DNA of 42,044 nucleotides from an uncultured Bacteroides sp. (lineage in GTDB: Bacteria; Bacteroidota; Bacteroidia; Bacteroidales; Bacteroidaceae). Positions 27,642 to 36,368 of the stretch are shown here, in pieces (the first letter of the stretch is position 1; every line of letters begins with the position of its first letter). Position numbers and translations under genes: made by a program. The stretch lies in contig URCM01000016.1 in NCBI GenBank assembly GCA_900546355.1, positions 1-42,044 of the forward strand, written 5' to 3'. Under the pieces are notes generated by a model that saw only the letters and a list, made by a program, of their open reading frames with translations, was not told the DNA's origin and searched no databases.

Positions 27642-28897
27642 TCCCTTACGTGTTTATATTTAAAAACGATGGCGAACAAGATTGCCACCACCAAAGCGTA
27701 TGCCGCAAAAACAAACCATGCCTGTGCCCATCCTTCTACTTGAGGTGCCGTACTATGAAAGTCGACGAAATGATTGACTACAGCTTGCGCGCTCAGTGTG
27801 CCGATAGTAGCACCCAGCCCATTGGTCATAATGATAAACAATCCTTGCGCGCTCGAACGTACACCTACATCGGTTTCCTTATCGACAAACAAGGAACCCG
27901 ACACATTGAAGAAATCAAACGCTACGCCATAAACTATCATCGAAAGAATAAACATCCATACACCGTCACCCGGATTTCCCAGGCCAAACAAGCCAAAACG
28001 TAACACCCAAGCTACCATAGCAATAAGCATTACTTTCTTAATGCCGAAACGACTCAAAAAGAAAGGTATCAACAAGATACAACAAGTCTCACTGATTTGC
28101 GAAAGAGAAATCAATAAATTGGCATGCCGCACGCCGAACGTGTCGGCATATTCGGGTATCGCACTGAAACTCGTAATATACGGATTAGCAAAACCATTGG
28201 TAATCTGTAGGGAAACGCCCAATAAGATAGAAAATAAGAAAAAGATAGCCATCTTGCGCTGACGGAACAACAGAAAAGCCTTCAGTCCCAACGCTTCCGC
28301 CAATGATTTGCGTCTACCATCTCCTCGGTTCACCGGACACGAAGGAAGGGTATGGGCATAGACAGCAAGCAAAATCCCCCAGCCGGCACAAACAAAGAAC
28401 TGCATATAATTAGACTGGAATCCCCACAAATCGACCAGCCACATCGAGCAGATAAAACCAATCGTACCGCATGTACGAATAGGCGGGAAAGCCTTGATTG
28501 TATCCAATCCAGCACGGTCGAGCGCAGAGTAAGCCACCGAATTCGCCAAAGCCAAAGTAGGCATGTAAAACGCTACACTCATTGAGTAAAAAGCGAATAA
28601 GACAGGAAACGAAACCTGATCGCCTGCCGTCATGCCATAATAACCTGCGCCCGCCATAAACAAGGCTGCCAACAAATGGCTCAACCCCAACAAACGCTGG
28701 GCAGGAACCCAACGGTCGGCTATGATGCCCAAAACGGCAGGCATAAACAAGGATACTACACCCTGCATGGCATAAAACAACCCGATGTGGCTACCCAACC
28801 CGATACCGGCAAGGTAAGTTCCCATCGAAGTCAAGTAAGCTCCCCACACGGCAAACTGCAGGAAGTTCATCACAATCAATCTAAATTTTATATTCAT
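27638..28897 (-). CDS. MFS nucleoside permease, NupG/XapB-like
   Basis: A 419-residue inner-membrane protein with about twelve helices. The N-terminus NIKFRLIVMNFLQFAVWGAYLTSMGTYL is typical of the nucleoside:H+ symporter family, whose E. coli members are NupG and XapB. First gene of the operon, driven by the promoter at 28950-28980. Substrate assigned by family only. Confidence 0.88.
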   Translation of the reverse strand: MNIKFRLIVMNFLQFAVWGAYLTSMGTYLAGIGLGSHIGLFYAMQGVVSLFMPAVLGIIADRWVPAQRLLGLSHLLAALFMAGAGYYGMTAGDQVSFPVLFAFYSMSVAFYMPTLALANSVAYSALDRAGLDTIKAFPPIRTCGTIGFICSMWLVDLWGFQSNYMQFFVCAGWGILLAVYAHTLPSCPVNRGDGRRKSLAEALGLKAFLLFRQRKMAIFFLFSILLGVSLQITNGFANPYITSFSAIPEYADTFGVRHANLLISLSQISETCCILLIPFFLSRFGIKKVMLIAMVAWVLRFGLFGLGNPGDGVWMFILSMIVYGVAFDFFNVSGSLFVDKETDVGVRSSAQGLFIIMTNGLGATIGTLSAQAVVNHFVDFHSTAPQVEGWAQAWFVFAAYALVVAILFAIVFKYKHVRE

Positions 28898-28949
28898 ACC
28901 TTCTATATTATATGCACACCGTTTTCACCTGTTCCTGGAAACCGGCAAA

Positions 28950-28980
28950 CAAATATAGCGAAAGATTATGATTTTACAAA
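28950..28980 (-). promoter_or_regulatory. Promoter of the MFS-DUF151-rsmE operon
   Basis: Minus strand: TTTG (28980-28977), a 19-bp spacer, TATATTTG (28957-28950), a full consensus match. The start would be near 28943, leaving a 46-nt leader before the ATG at 28897. Confidence 0.82.
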
Positions 28981-29096
28981 CAAGTAAGAAAGAAAACCAA
29001 GCAAACGCATCTAAATAATGCAGATTATCCTCTACAACGAGGGTATTTATGCAAACAGACCCTTTCCGTCAGACGCTTCCACACGTATTGGACTTC

Positions 29097-29122
29097 AAAA
29101 AAGGCTGTCCGAAAAAGAGCCT
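29097..29122 (-). terminator. Second weak terminator behind the small RNA
   Basis: Minus strand AGGCT (29122-29118) pairs with AGCCT (29106-29102) and is followed by a T-run. The stem is only 5 bp, so it may be a backup for the stronger terminator at 29137-29163. Confidence 0.4.
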
Positions 29123-29136
29123 AAACATACGGGCAT

Positions 29137-29200
29137 AAAAAAAGGGAATCTTCCCAGATTCCCAATCTTCATTAACCTTAAATCTAATACCATGAAAAAC
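29137..29200 (-). ncRNA. Candidate autonomous small RNA of about 65 nt
   Basis: On the minus strand a -7 box TACCTTTG (29214-29207) is followed by a short non-coding stretch containing GGTATTAGATTTAAGGTTAA, then the terminator GGGAATC-TGGGAA-GATTCCC (29163-29144) and seven T's (29143-29137). Promoter, body and terminator fit within 80 bp, with no ribosome site or convincing frame. The architecture matches Bacteroidales small RNAs bounded by a Bacteroidota promoter and a terminator (the Bacteroidales-1 motif is one such family); I cannot confirm membership. It lies upstream of the MFS operon, which has its own promoter. Confidence 0.55.
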
Positions 29201-29206
29201 ACAGTG

Positions 29207-29214
29207 CAAAGGTA
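29207..29214 (-). promoter_or_regulatory. -7 element of the candidate small RNA
   Basis: TACCTTTG on the minus strand, a perfect TAnnTTTG match. The -33 region is poor: only TTATG or GTTG variants lie near the expected place (29231-29240). Transcription would start near 29200. Confidence 0.55.
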
Positions 29215-29305
29215 AGCATTTTATGTTATCCAACACATAAATTCCGAAATATTTTTTCGTGTTTAACATATTTTTTTATTCAGCACCAGCTTTTATCCCA
29301 AAAAA

Positions 29306-29337
29306 TTTGCATTTCTTCAAGATTACAACCATATTTG
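29306..29337 (+). promoter_or_regulatory. Promoter of the sugar-phosphate transferase gene
   Basis: TTTG at 29306-29309, a 20-bp spacer and CATATTTG at 29330-29337 (one mismatch to TAnnTTTG). The transcript would have an A-rich leader of about 90 nt before the ATG at 29436. Confidence 0.65.
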
Positions 29338-29435
29338 CAAAATAATAAAGACAACACTAACAGACAAAAAACAAAAACAGCCTGATAAAGCAAAGATTAC
29401 TAAAAACTAAAGTCTAATTAAAAACTTTATTCATT

Positions 29436-30857
29436 ATGGAGAATAACAACAACCGCACGATGCAATATAACAGCATCATACAGACATTGGTCATTGCGGG
29501 AGATTTGTGTTTATGCAACGGATTGTTTTATTCATTTTATTTATGGACAAACTTGCTTGAAAAGCCGGTCATATTCAATTCGACCTTACCGCAAATCCTT
29601 ATAGTGCTGTCATTATGTTATTTATTATGCACCATACGCGGAGGAGTCATCCTACATCGACAAAAAGTACACACCTACCAGATTGTGGCACGCGTGTTCC
29701 GCAACGTCTTTTACTTCTCTATCTTGAGCGGGATATTGTTAACCGTAGGAATGCACTTTAATGTTATCTCCTTATTTTATATAGTCTATCTTTCCGCCCT
29801 ATTCTTAACAATCAGTATTTATAGAGTGATTTTCCGTGCTTGCCTGAAGGCATACCGCAATAACAAGCACAACATCCATTATGTCGTATTGGTAGGCAGT
29901 ACAGCCAACAACATCGAGTTATATCACGAACTGACTGATGACCCGACCAGCGGCTGTTCGATTTGCGGCTATTTTGACGATGAACCTAACCCAGACCTTG
30001 ACAACCTGCATTGCCCCTACTTAGGCAAACCGGAAGAAGTGACAAGCTATCTGGCAGAACACCCTCACATCCATTATTTATTCTGTTGCCTTCCGTCGCG
30101 GAAAGCCAATATCATCTTGCCCATTATCAATTATTGCGAGAACAATGTAGTACACTTCTACAGTGTCCCCAACTTACGCAATTATTTACATAACCGGGTA
30201 TACTTTAACATGATGGGCAATGTGCCCTACCTCAGCCTGCGTCCCGACCCGCTGAGCCGTCCGGAAAACAAATTCTTGAAACGCACGTTCGACATTGTTT
30301 TCTCCCTCTTATTCTTGTGCACACTTTTCCCCATCATCTTTATCATGGTGACTATCATCACCAAACTGACCATGCCGGGACCTATCTTCTTCCGCCAGAA
30401 ACGCAACGGTTTGAATGATAAAGAATTCTACTGCATCAAATTCCGTTCGATGAAAGTAAACAAAGATGCCGACACCCTGCAAGCGACGAAAGATGATCCG
30501 CGCAAAACCAAATGGGGCGACATTATGCGTAAAACCAACATTGACGAACTGCCTCAGTTCATCAACGTATTGTTAGGCGACATGAGTATTGTGGGACCAC
30601 GGCCTCACATGCTAAAGCACACACAGGAATATTCTAAACTCATCAATAAATACATGGTGCGCCATTTCGTGAAACCTGGCATTACAGGATGGAGCCAAGT
30701 AACGGGCTACCGCGGAGAAACCAAGGAATTGAAAGATATGGAAGGCCGTATTTTAGGTGATATTTGGTACATCGAGCATTGGAGTTTCGGGCTGGACCTT
30801 TACATCATCTACCGCACCGTGCGTAACGCCATCCACGGCGAAAAGAACGCATATTAA
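29436..30857 (+). CDS. Undecaprenyl-phosphate sugar-1-phosphate transferase, WcaJ-like
   Basis: A 473-residue polyprenol-phosphate sugar transferase that starts assembly of a capsular or exopolysaccharide unit on the inner membrane. Four or five N-terminal helices (about 15-135) are followed by a CoA-binding-like (Rossmann) domain (about 150-270) and the C-terminal bacterial sugar transferase domain (about 285-473) with KRTFDIVFSLLFL, GPIFFRQKRNGLNDKEFYCIKFRSM, the DELPQ motif (370-374) and GDMSIVGPRPHM. This full-length architecture is that of the WcaJ/CpsE glucose-1-phosphate transferases. It stands alone here, without the usual glycan cluster, and ends at the hairpin at 30893. Confidence 0.92.
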   Translation: MENNNNRTMQYNSIIQTLVIAGDLCLCNGLFYSFYLWTNLLEKPVIFNSTLPQILIVLSLCYLLCTIRGGVILHRQKVHTYQIVARVFRNVFYFSILSGILLTVGMHFNVISLFYIVYLSALFLTISIYRVIFRACLKAYRNNKHNIHYVVLVGSTANNIELYHELTDDPTSGCSICGYFDDEPNPDLDNLHCPYLGKPEEVTSYLAEHPHIHYLFCCLPSRKANIILPIINYCENNVVHFYSVPNLRNYLHNRVYFNMMGNVPYLSLRPDPLSRPENKFLKRTFDIVFSLLFLCTLFPIIFIMVTIITKLTMPGPIFFRQKRNGLNDKEFYCIKFRSMKVNKDADTLQATKDDPRKTKWGDIMRKTNIDELPQFINVLLGDMSIVGPRPHMLKHTQEYSKLINKYMVRHFVKPGITGWSQVTGYRGETKELKDMEGRILGDIWYIEHWSFGLDLYIIYRTVRNAIHGEKNAY

Positions 30858-30892
30858 TTCTTAAACGCAAGATACTTTGCCTTAGCAAGAGG

Positions 30893-30954
30893 AGCACAAA
30901 GACGCAGAATAGATTTCATAACGGAAATATCTTCCTACGTCTTTGTGCTTTTTA
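30893..30954 (+). terminator. AGCACAAAGACG hairpin, probable terminator
   Basis: AGCACAAAGACG (30893-30904) pairs perfectly with CGTCTTTGTGCT (30938-30949), and TTTTTATAT follows. The arms resemble the ACAGAGACAC element family in degenerate form. It ends the sugar-phosphate transferase transcript. Confidence 0.65.
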
Positions 30955-30979
30955 TATACGGATGTCCGCAATTAACCCA

Positions 30980-31104
30980 AAATGAATGTCCGCAATTAGC
31001 CAACGTAGGGGCGGGGTTCGCCCGCCCGTATGCGTCCAGGTGGATGTTTTTGGGCAGGCAAACCCTGCCCCTACAGGTTATTGGTAAAATGCGGACATTC
31101 ATTT
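30980..31104. repeat. 125-bp inverted repeat with GTAGGGGCGGGG arms
   Basis: Perfect 14-bp ends (AAATGAATGTCCGC at 30980-30993 and its complement at 31091-31104) enclose a second pair of imperfect arms, GTAGGGGCGGGGTTCGCC and GGCAAACCCTGCCCCTAC. A further direct copy of ATGTCCGCAATTA lies just outside at 30962. The GC-rich inner arms differ sharply from the surroundings. It directly abuts the next repeat and looks like a non-autonomous mobile hairpin (MITE-like). Confidence 0.75.
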
Positions 31105-31228
31105 AACCCAATCCGACTGTGCAAAAAGTGCAGTAGCACTACCCTTGCCAATGAAGTATATATCCACAGGCAGATGCAGTATATATTCAACCGCCCATGC
31201 AGTATATATCCATTTTCAAGGGCATATA
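31105..31228. repeat. 125-bp dispersed repeat, copy 2, with 23-bp tandem units
   Basis: The partner of 22682-22808, with tandem units starting at 31151, 31174 and 31197 (again 23 bp apart). The block ATTCAACCGCCCATGCAGTA is identical in both copies. The stretch 31229-31380, up to the stop of the converging gene, shows nothing recognisable. Confidence 0.85.
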
Positions 31229-31380
31229 CAGACCCGAAAAACATGAGAGGCAACCGTCCGATTCCGTTCGGACACACCCGTTGTTTATTGTCAATATGCA
31301 ATGAAATGTGCAAGCCATTTTGTCACAGCATAGTAGTGTATAACTCATTCACATCCCTTTCCATCAGATGAGAAACCAGC

Positions 31381-32601
31381 TTACTGCGGTGAAGAAACGG
31401 CAAGCATCTTGCGGGCATAAAACCACACAACGACATAAGCGACCCAAGGCACAGTAAACGCCCATACCATCGAATCGGTATAATCTGCTACAAGCCCCAT
31501 CAGCAACGGCCCCACTACACCTCCCACCGGAGACATCATCAAAAATGAAGAAGCACGCTTGGTATGAACACCTAACCCTTTCAATGAAAGAGCAAAAATA
31601 GTGGGAAACATAATCGCCTCGCAAGCATAGCCACACAGCAATGCAACAAACGAAACGACACCTGCATCGAGCAATACAACCGTAGTGGTGCAAACCGTAC
31701 CTGTAGCACACCAAAACAGCATCCGCTCAGCACTTACACGCCTCATTATCCAACTGCCTGCAAAACGTCCTGACATAAACAAACTCAGTCCGCCGAACGA
31801 AAGAGCCAGCGAAGCATAACGTGCATCCATCCACCGCTGCTCTACTACATAATTTATAAAAAAACTATTAATAGAGATTTCTGCTATTTCGTAAGCAAAC
31901 AGAGCAATCAAACCGAATACAAACAACTTATGCGACCACAGCCCTACCTGTTTGCCTGTCTGGTCGACTTCCACTTCATGCTTGATTTCCGGCAATTTTA
32001 CCCGAAGGAATACAGCTGCCACAAGCAATACCAATATGCCCATGCAAGCATATGGAAACGCTACGCTATTGGGATGCTCCTGTGTATCGGAAAAAAGGAA
32101 CCAGCCTACAAGCAAAGGAGCGCATATACATCCCAAGCCATTAAATGACTGGGCTAAATTCAAACGGCTGGCAGCGGTTTCCTTTGCTCCCAACTCGGTA
32201 ACATACGGGTTTGCAGCGGTTTCAAGGAACGTCAGTCCACACCCGATGACAAACAAAGCAAACAGGAAAGCGTTAAAAGAAACAAAATATTGTCCAGGAA
32301 TAAAAAGCAACGAACCTATACCATAAAGCAACAAACCGAATACGACACCACTACGATACCCGAAACGGTTGATAAACAGTCCCGCAGGCAATGCCATCAC
32401 AAAATACCCCATATACATCGTGGCTTGAATAAGCGCAGAATGGGTTTTGGTAATATCAAGCAACTCTTGGAAATGCTTGTTGAGCACATCCAAAATAGCA
32501 TGGGCAAATCCCCATAGGAAAAATAAGGATGTCAGCAAGATGAAAGGCAACAGATATTGCCCGCTTACCAATACGGCACGTTGTTGTTTCTTCGTTTCCA
32601 T
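31381..32601 (-). CDS. Sugar MFS transporter, FucP/GluP family
   Basis: A 406-residue inner-membrane symporter of the FHS (fucose-galactose-glucose:H+) branch of the MFS. Characteristic segments are LLTSLFFLWGFAHAILDVLNKHFQ, ATMYMGYFVMALPAGLFINRFGYRSGV and CGLTFLETAANPYVTELG. Substrate could be fucose, glucose, galactose or another hexose. A promoter lies at 32633-32663, and the gene seems to be a single unit converging with the sugar-phosphate transferase. Confidence 0.9.
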   Translation of the reverse strand: METKKQQRAVLVSGQYLLPFILLTSLFFLWGFAHAILDVLNKHFQELLDITKTHSALIQATMYMGYFVMALPAGLFINRFGYRSGVVFGLLLYGIGSLLFIPGQYFVSFNAFLFALFVIGCGLTFLETAANPYVTELGAKETAASRLNLAQSFNGLGCICAPLLVGWFLFSDTQEHPNSVAFPYACMGILVLLVAAVFLRVKLPEIKHEVEVDQTGKQVGLWSHKLFVFGLIALFAYEIAEISINSFFINYVVEQRWMDARYASLALSFGGLSLFMSGRFAGSWIMRRVSAERMLFWCATGTVCTTTVVLLDAGVVSFVALLCGYACEAIMFPTIFALSLKGLGVHTKRASSFLMMSPVGGVVGPLLMGLVADYTDSMVWAFTVPWVAYVVVWFYARKMLAVSSPQ

Positions 32602-32632
32602 TTTCTTTTTTATATTTACGCGGCTTTCACCA

Positions 32633-32663
32633 CAAAGTTACACTGATTTCATTCGCGACCAAC
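32633..32663 (-). promoter_or_regulatory. Promoter of the sugar MFS transporter
   Basis: Minus strand: GTTG (32663-32660, one mismatch to TTTG), a 19-bp spacer, TAACTTTG (32640-32633). It lies 32 bp before the ATG. Confidence 0.6.
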
Positions 32664-32709
32664 GACCACTAAGCACGAGTAATGAACATACACACAATAT
32701 CCGTCGTCA

Positions 32710-33438
32710 TCAGTCCATCAACTCAGACAACAAATCAGAGAGGTCGGTTATCACGATATCCGGCAACGATTCGTCGGTCTCCTCGCCGCCCCAACCTTTT
32801 CCTTTCAGCCATGCCACTTTACATCCTACCTGCTTGGCGGGTACCATGTCTTTCGAGAACGAATCACCTACTACCAATACACGTCCGGCAGGAAGACCCA
32901 TTGCTTCCACCCCCAAACGGTAAATTGCAGGGTCAGGCTTACGGACGCCTACTACCGATGACTCGACAATACGAGGGAAGAATCCATCCAAAGCAAAATC
33001 TTTCAGTACAGCCTGAATGTTTCCGTAGAAATTAGACACCAACACTAATTTATAACGTTCGGAAAGTGCCTGCACCACAGGACGTGTGCGTTTCAACATC
33101 TCAAGTACGTAAGCATAACACCCGTCGGCAATGCGTTCCGCATACTCTCCTGCCTCGGCTTCTTCACGTGAAAGTTTCCCGTTCTCCACAAACCAATCCA
33201 TCTGGATATGTGTCTTCAGGCGAAGTACATCGCGAAAATTATCATCAGGCTTCACTAACGGAAAGCGAGCCAATGTACGCTCACCATGTACATACGCCTC
33301 ACGAAACCCGGCCTTGTCTACCGGCACATGAAGTTCTTCGTACTTACTCCACAACACTTCCGCCCAATGACAGCCATTGGTGTCGATTGTCCCTCCATAA
33401 TCGAATATCACTCCTTGAATATCACTCAACCTTTTCAT
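32710..33438 (-). CDS. HAD-IA family phosphatase at the end of the CDP-alcohol cluster
   Basis: A 242-residue haloacid dehalogenase-type hydrolase: motif I DYGGTIDT (nucleophile D13, with Gly15 in place of the usual second Asp), motif II LVSNFYG, motif III KPDPAIY, motif IV VVGDSFSKDMVPAKQVG. It is the last gene of the cluster and starts 1 bp after the flippase-like gene ends, so it is almost certainly in the pathway. In a CDP-alcohol pathway such an enzyme would remove a terminal phosphate from the phosphodiester product, or make the alcohol (inference). Confidence 0.85.
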   Translation of the reverse strand: MKRLSDIQGVIFDYGGTIDTNGCHWAEVLWSKYEELHVPVDKAGFREAYVHGERTLARFPLVKPDDNFRDVLRLKTHIQMDWFVENGKLSREEAEAGEYAERIADGCYAYVLEMLKRTRPVVQALSERYKLVLVSNFYGNIQAVLKDFALDGFFPRIVESSVVGVRKPDPAIYRLGVEAMGLPAGRVLVVGDSFSKDMVPAKQVGCKVAWLKGKGWGGEETDESLPDIVITDLSDLLSELMD

Positions 33439-33439
33439 T

Positions 33440-34435
33440 TTATTCTTTATTTTTACGATTGCCCACTTTCATCAGCAACACCCCCATTATAATCCAAAAT
33501 AATTCGCGCACACGAGTAATCAGACTGGTATACACGCCGAACGCACTGGGTATCGCAAGTCCTCCTACCGCTAAAGCAAAACCTCCTTCGCGCGCCCCCA
33601 ACTGCATGGGAGAGAAAAAGAACAGATTAGCAAAAAGGGAAGTAAAAGCCATAATCAAGATGCAGGCAAGAAAACTTACATCCGTAGTCAGAATGTTCAA
33701 AATGAAATATACCTCCAAACACCCTACGATACGAGCCATGTATTCCAATCCTAACGAAATGTAGAACGTACTCTTACGCTGCTTGTGAAGTTCGGCTATC
33801 TGTGCATCTATCCGCTCCAGCGTCTCCCGCTTCTCTACACTGAAACGTTTTGCCCAATTTTTGACAAAAGGCACATGAGTCAGCAGCTTCAGTGCCCGCA
33901 CCGCCATCCCATTGCGATACCCTTTCATAAAGAAATAAATGGCAAGCGAACAAAACGAAGCAACTACGGCCAACATTACGCCCATCCCCCAGCTCATCGG
34001 CTCGAAAACGACATAAAGCACCGCCGAAGTAAGCCAGAACCAGAAGTGTGAGAAAATATGCATCATCGCATACAAGATGACCGACGAAGTTGCCTTGCTT
34101 GCCCCTACGTATGAACTCAGTTCCATAATACGGTAAGGTTCACCACCCATCAATCCTACAGGAGTAGCATAATTCAACGCAAAACCCGATACCGTCAATT
34201 TATAAACTTGCCCAAAAGGCACCTTCGCACTTTTCCCGTCACGAATAATCACATACCACGACCATGCATTCAGGTAATAAATAAACACCCATAACAAAAT
34301 AACCGCAGGGAGCCATACGCCCGCCCGACGCAAATTTATCCATAACTCCTCATAATCCATATCGAAAGTGAGAAGCATCACCACTATGGCAAAAATGCCA
34401 AAAAACCAAAACAGGTTACGGAATTTCTCTTTCAT
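33440..34435 (-). CDS. Flippase-like membrane protein (LPG synthase transmembrane/UPF0104 family)
   Basis: A 331-residue integral membrane protein with seven or eight helices, related to the N-terminal flippase part of MprF (lysylphosphatidylglycerol synthase TM region). Typical segments are SWYVIIRDG, LNYATPVGLMGGEPYRIMEL and FFSPMQLGAREGGFAL. No aminoacyl-transferase domain is attached. Its start overlaps the CDP-alcohol phosphatidyltransferase stop by 4 bp, which implies tight co-expression; moving a newly made lipid across the inner membrane is the natural guess. Confidence 0.87.
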   Translation of the reverse strand: MKEKFRNLFWFFGIFAIVVMLLTFDMDYEELWINLRRAGVWLPAVILLWVFIYYLNAWSWYVIIRDGKSAKVPFGQVYKLTVSGFALNYATPVGLMGGEPYRIMELSSYVGASKATSSVILYAMMHIFSHFWFWLTSAVLYVVFEPMSWGMGVMLAVVASFCSLAIYFFMKGYRNGMAVRALKLLTHVPFVKNWAKRFSVEKRETLERIDAQIAELHKQRKSTFYISLGLEYMARIVGCLEVYFILNILTTDVSFLACILIMAFTSLFANLFFFSPMQLGAREGGFALAVGGLAIPSAFGVYTSLITRVRELFWIIMGVLLMKVGNRKNKE

Positions 34436-35382
34436 CGGGCTGCATATTTATGATAAAGAAAAGCGCATATCGCTTCGTGCCGATGGCGCATATACAAAAA
34501 CAAAGTGGTCATCACAATAATCTCGAACACAAAATACAACCAAGGCTCACCGGCAAGCAACGACACATAAAGTGCAATGGCGCGCGTATTAAACGTTAAG
34601 ATGTTGGCGTATTTCATCAAAGGCAAGCTCAGACGGCGAAACTCATCGCGTAACTCCTGCGGAATGGAATCGCCATACTTTTGTTGTACGAAAGCATAGA
34701 AACGCTGGAAATTAGGAGTCATCCGCTCCTGATTACGAGTGTAATTTCCATAAGAATAAAGGAAAGCTTTCCACCAAAAGTTACCTTTCCATGGAAGACC
34801 ATAAAACAATTCACGCTGTTGCTTGAAATTATCAAGTTCGCTTCCCGCCTTTCCTTTCAAGAAAAAGAGGTGGATGTTGCGATAATAATCTGCCAATGCA
34901 CATTGGCGACTATGACAAAGTGTGCCCGACACCAATGCCAATACCCAAATACCTATTCCCCACACGGCTCCACTCTCTGCACCCATGCCGAAAGGTAAAG
35001 GCTGAAACGTCAGGCGCAAGCAAATGGCAGCATAGATGGATATAAACCAAAGGTCACCCGCAAACCCATCGAGCATGCGTCCCCAACGAGTTTTCTTTCC
35101 TGTCATCCGCGCCAATTGCCCATCACAACTATCGTAATGATTTGCCCACATCAACAACACAATACCAACGATGGTATGCTTCAGATCGGGGAAGTAAAAC
35201 ATCACTCCTGCCGCCACTCCCAAAATGATAGAAAGAATAGTCACCACATTGGGATGCGTGCCAAACCGATTGAAAAACAATGCCCACGCATAACCTATCG
35301 GACGATTGAAGTAGATATCCAGAAACTCTTCAGTATCCATTGACTTGAATGACGCTTCAAGCCCTCTTTTCGCAGTACTCAT
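34432..35382 (-). CDS. CDP-alcohol phosphatidyltransferase family protein
   Basis: A 316-residue integral membrane enzyme. The full family signature D(x2)DG(x2)AR(x8)G(x3)D(x3)D is present as D84, D87-G88, A91-R92, G101, D105 and D109. The family joins a CDP-activated alcohol or lipid to a second alcohol and releases CMP. A polar insert (about 190-255) separates the helices. The neighbouring nucleotidyltransferase suggests that the activated compound is made locally, as in the IPCT/DIPPS pair for inositol phosphodiesters in archaea and thermophiles. Related enzymes occur in the inositol-lipid cluster of B. thetaiotaomicron. Product not predictable with certainty. Confidence 0.88.
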   Translation of the reverse strand: MSTAKRGLEASFKSMDTEEFLDIYFNRPIGYAWALFFNRFGTHPNVVTILSIILGVAAGVMFYFPDLKHTIVGIVLLMWANHYDSCDGQLARMTGKKTRWGRMLDGFAGDLWFISIYAAICLRLTFQPLPFGMGAESGAVWGIGIWVLALVSGTLCHSRQCALADYYRNIHLFFLKGKAGSELDNFKQQRELFYGLPWKGNFWWKAFLYSYGNYTRNQERMTPNFQRFYAFVQQKYGDSIPQELRDEFRRLSLPLMKYANILTFNTRAIALYVSLLAGEPWLYFVFEIIVMTTLFLYMRHRHEAICAFLYHKYAAR

Positions 35383-35386
35383 GTGC

Positions 35387-36256
35387 TTATCGGTTGTTCA
35401 GTTTAGAAACTATACGGTTATAGATACACTCGGCTATATAAGGAGCCGCCTCATCACGACAAGGAGCAAAACTTGGCCAATCATTAAAGTCGATGATACG
35501 AATCTCGCCTGTAGAAGACACTACACAATCGCCTCCATAAATAGGGACGCGAAGCACTTCCGCCGCCCGGTTGGCATCAGTTCTCAGCTTATTGCGGTCA
35601 AACGGAAAACCTCTTGCCTTTCCATTAATGGCTTCCAATCCGTACTTGCTGTGCGATTGTTCGGTCGGATAAAATGAATAAAAGAAATCGGTACCTTGCA
35701 CTCCATAGAACTTCACTAAATCACCTACCAAATGCTCATTGACCACCGCCACCGGAATCCCTCGTCTACGAAAGTCTGCCAGCACCAGGTCGGCTTCACG
35801 CTTACACTCTACATACACCACGTCCTCCTTTACCATAGCGTGCGAATCGCCCCGCTTTATCCAGTAAGGGAATACATCGGGCAACACGGCATTCTCTGTA
35901 GAAACAATACAAGTCTTCGGATGTGGAATGCCATTGGCTATCAAAAGTTCAGTCATCGGTCGGCGCACACAATTATCAATGCCATAACCCGAATTGATGA
36001 CCAAAGAGCCCGCGTCTTCCAATTCCTTCAGGCGGGAAACCGTCACCCTGTCGCGTGCCATATCAAAAATGAAATCTGCCTGAACATGTTTAGCTACAAA
36101 TTCTCTTTCGGGAAAAACCGTCACTTCGCATCCTCTTTTAGCCAACTCGTTGGCCGCACCTTGGAAGATGGCGGCATCGTTCCCGATATGATTCGGGGAA
36201 AATTCATTCCCGCGGCTCACGCCTACCACCCGAATCTTTCCTTCATTTTGTTGCAT
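35387..36256 (-). CDS. ATP-grasp family protein
   Basis: A 289-residue protein with an ATP-grasp C-terminal half: EHLVGDLVKFYGV, then YGGDCVVSSTGEIRIIDFNDWPSF, where D256 and N258 provide the usual Mg-binding D-x-N. The N-terminal half (about 1-100) is a Rossmann-like pre-ATP-grasp domain. ATP-grasp enzymes mostly ligate an amino acid or carboxylate to an amine, but inositol polyphosphate 5/6-kinases share the fold and end in a similar DxN-x-FPG/S stretch, so kinase activity is possible. It starts the block ATP-grasp, CDP-alcohol transferase, flippase, HAD; the gap to the next gene is 4 bp. The AT-rich 112-bp gap upstream (36257-36368) may hold a promoter, but no clean match is seen. Confidence 0.8.
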   Translation of the reverse strand: MQQNEGKIRVVGVSRGNEFSPNHIGNDAAIFQGAANELAKRGCEVTVFPEREFVAKHVQADFIFDMARDRVTVSRLKELEDAGSLVINSGYGIDNCVRRPMTELLIANGIPHPKTCIVSTENAVLPDVFPYWIKRGDSHAMVKEDVVYVECKREADLVLADFRRRGIPVAVVNEHLVGDLVKFYGVQGTDFFYSFYPTEQSHSKYGLEAINGKARGFPFDRNKLRTDANRAAEVLRVPIYGGDCVVSSTGEIRIIDFNDWPSFAPCRDEAAPYIAECIYNRIVSKLNNR

Positions 36257-36368
36257 GATACTTCTGCTACTTTTTTATTAGTTTATATTATAATGTATAT
36301 GTACCGGTTATAACGCAAATTCGCTTATTATACAGAAACCTGCACACATTCTTTATTCGTTTTTATCT

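Noticed and set aside
31030..31371. Protein-coding gene sharing a peptide with a frame at 22720
   Set aside because: The shared peptide follows from the dispersed DNA repeat; the two frames diverge outside it and neither has a start context or codon pattern of a gene.
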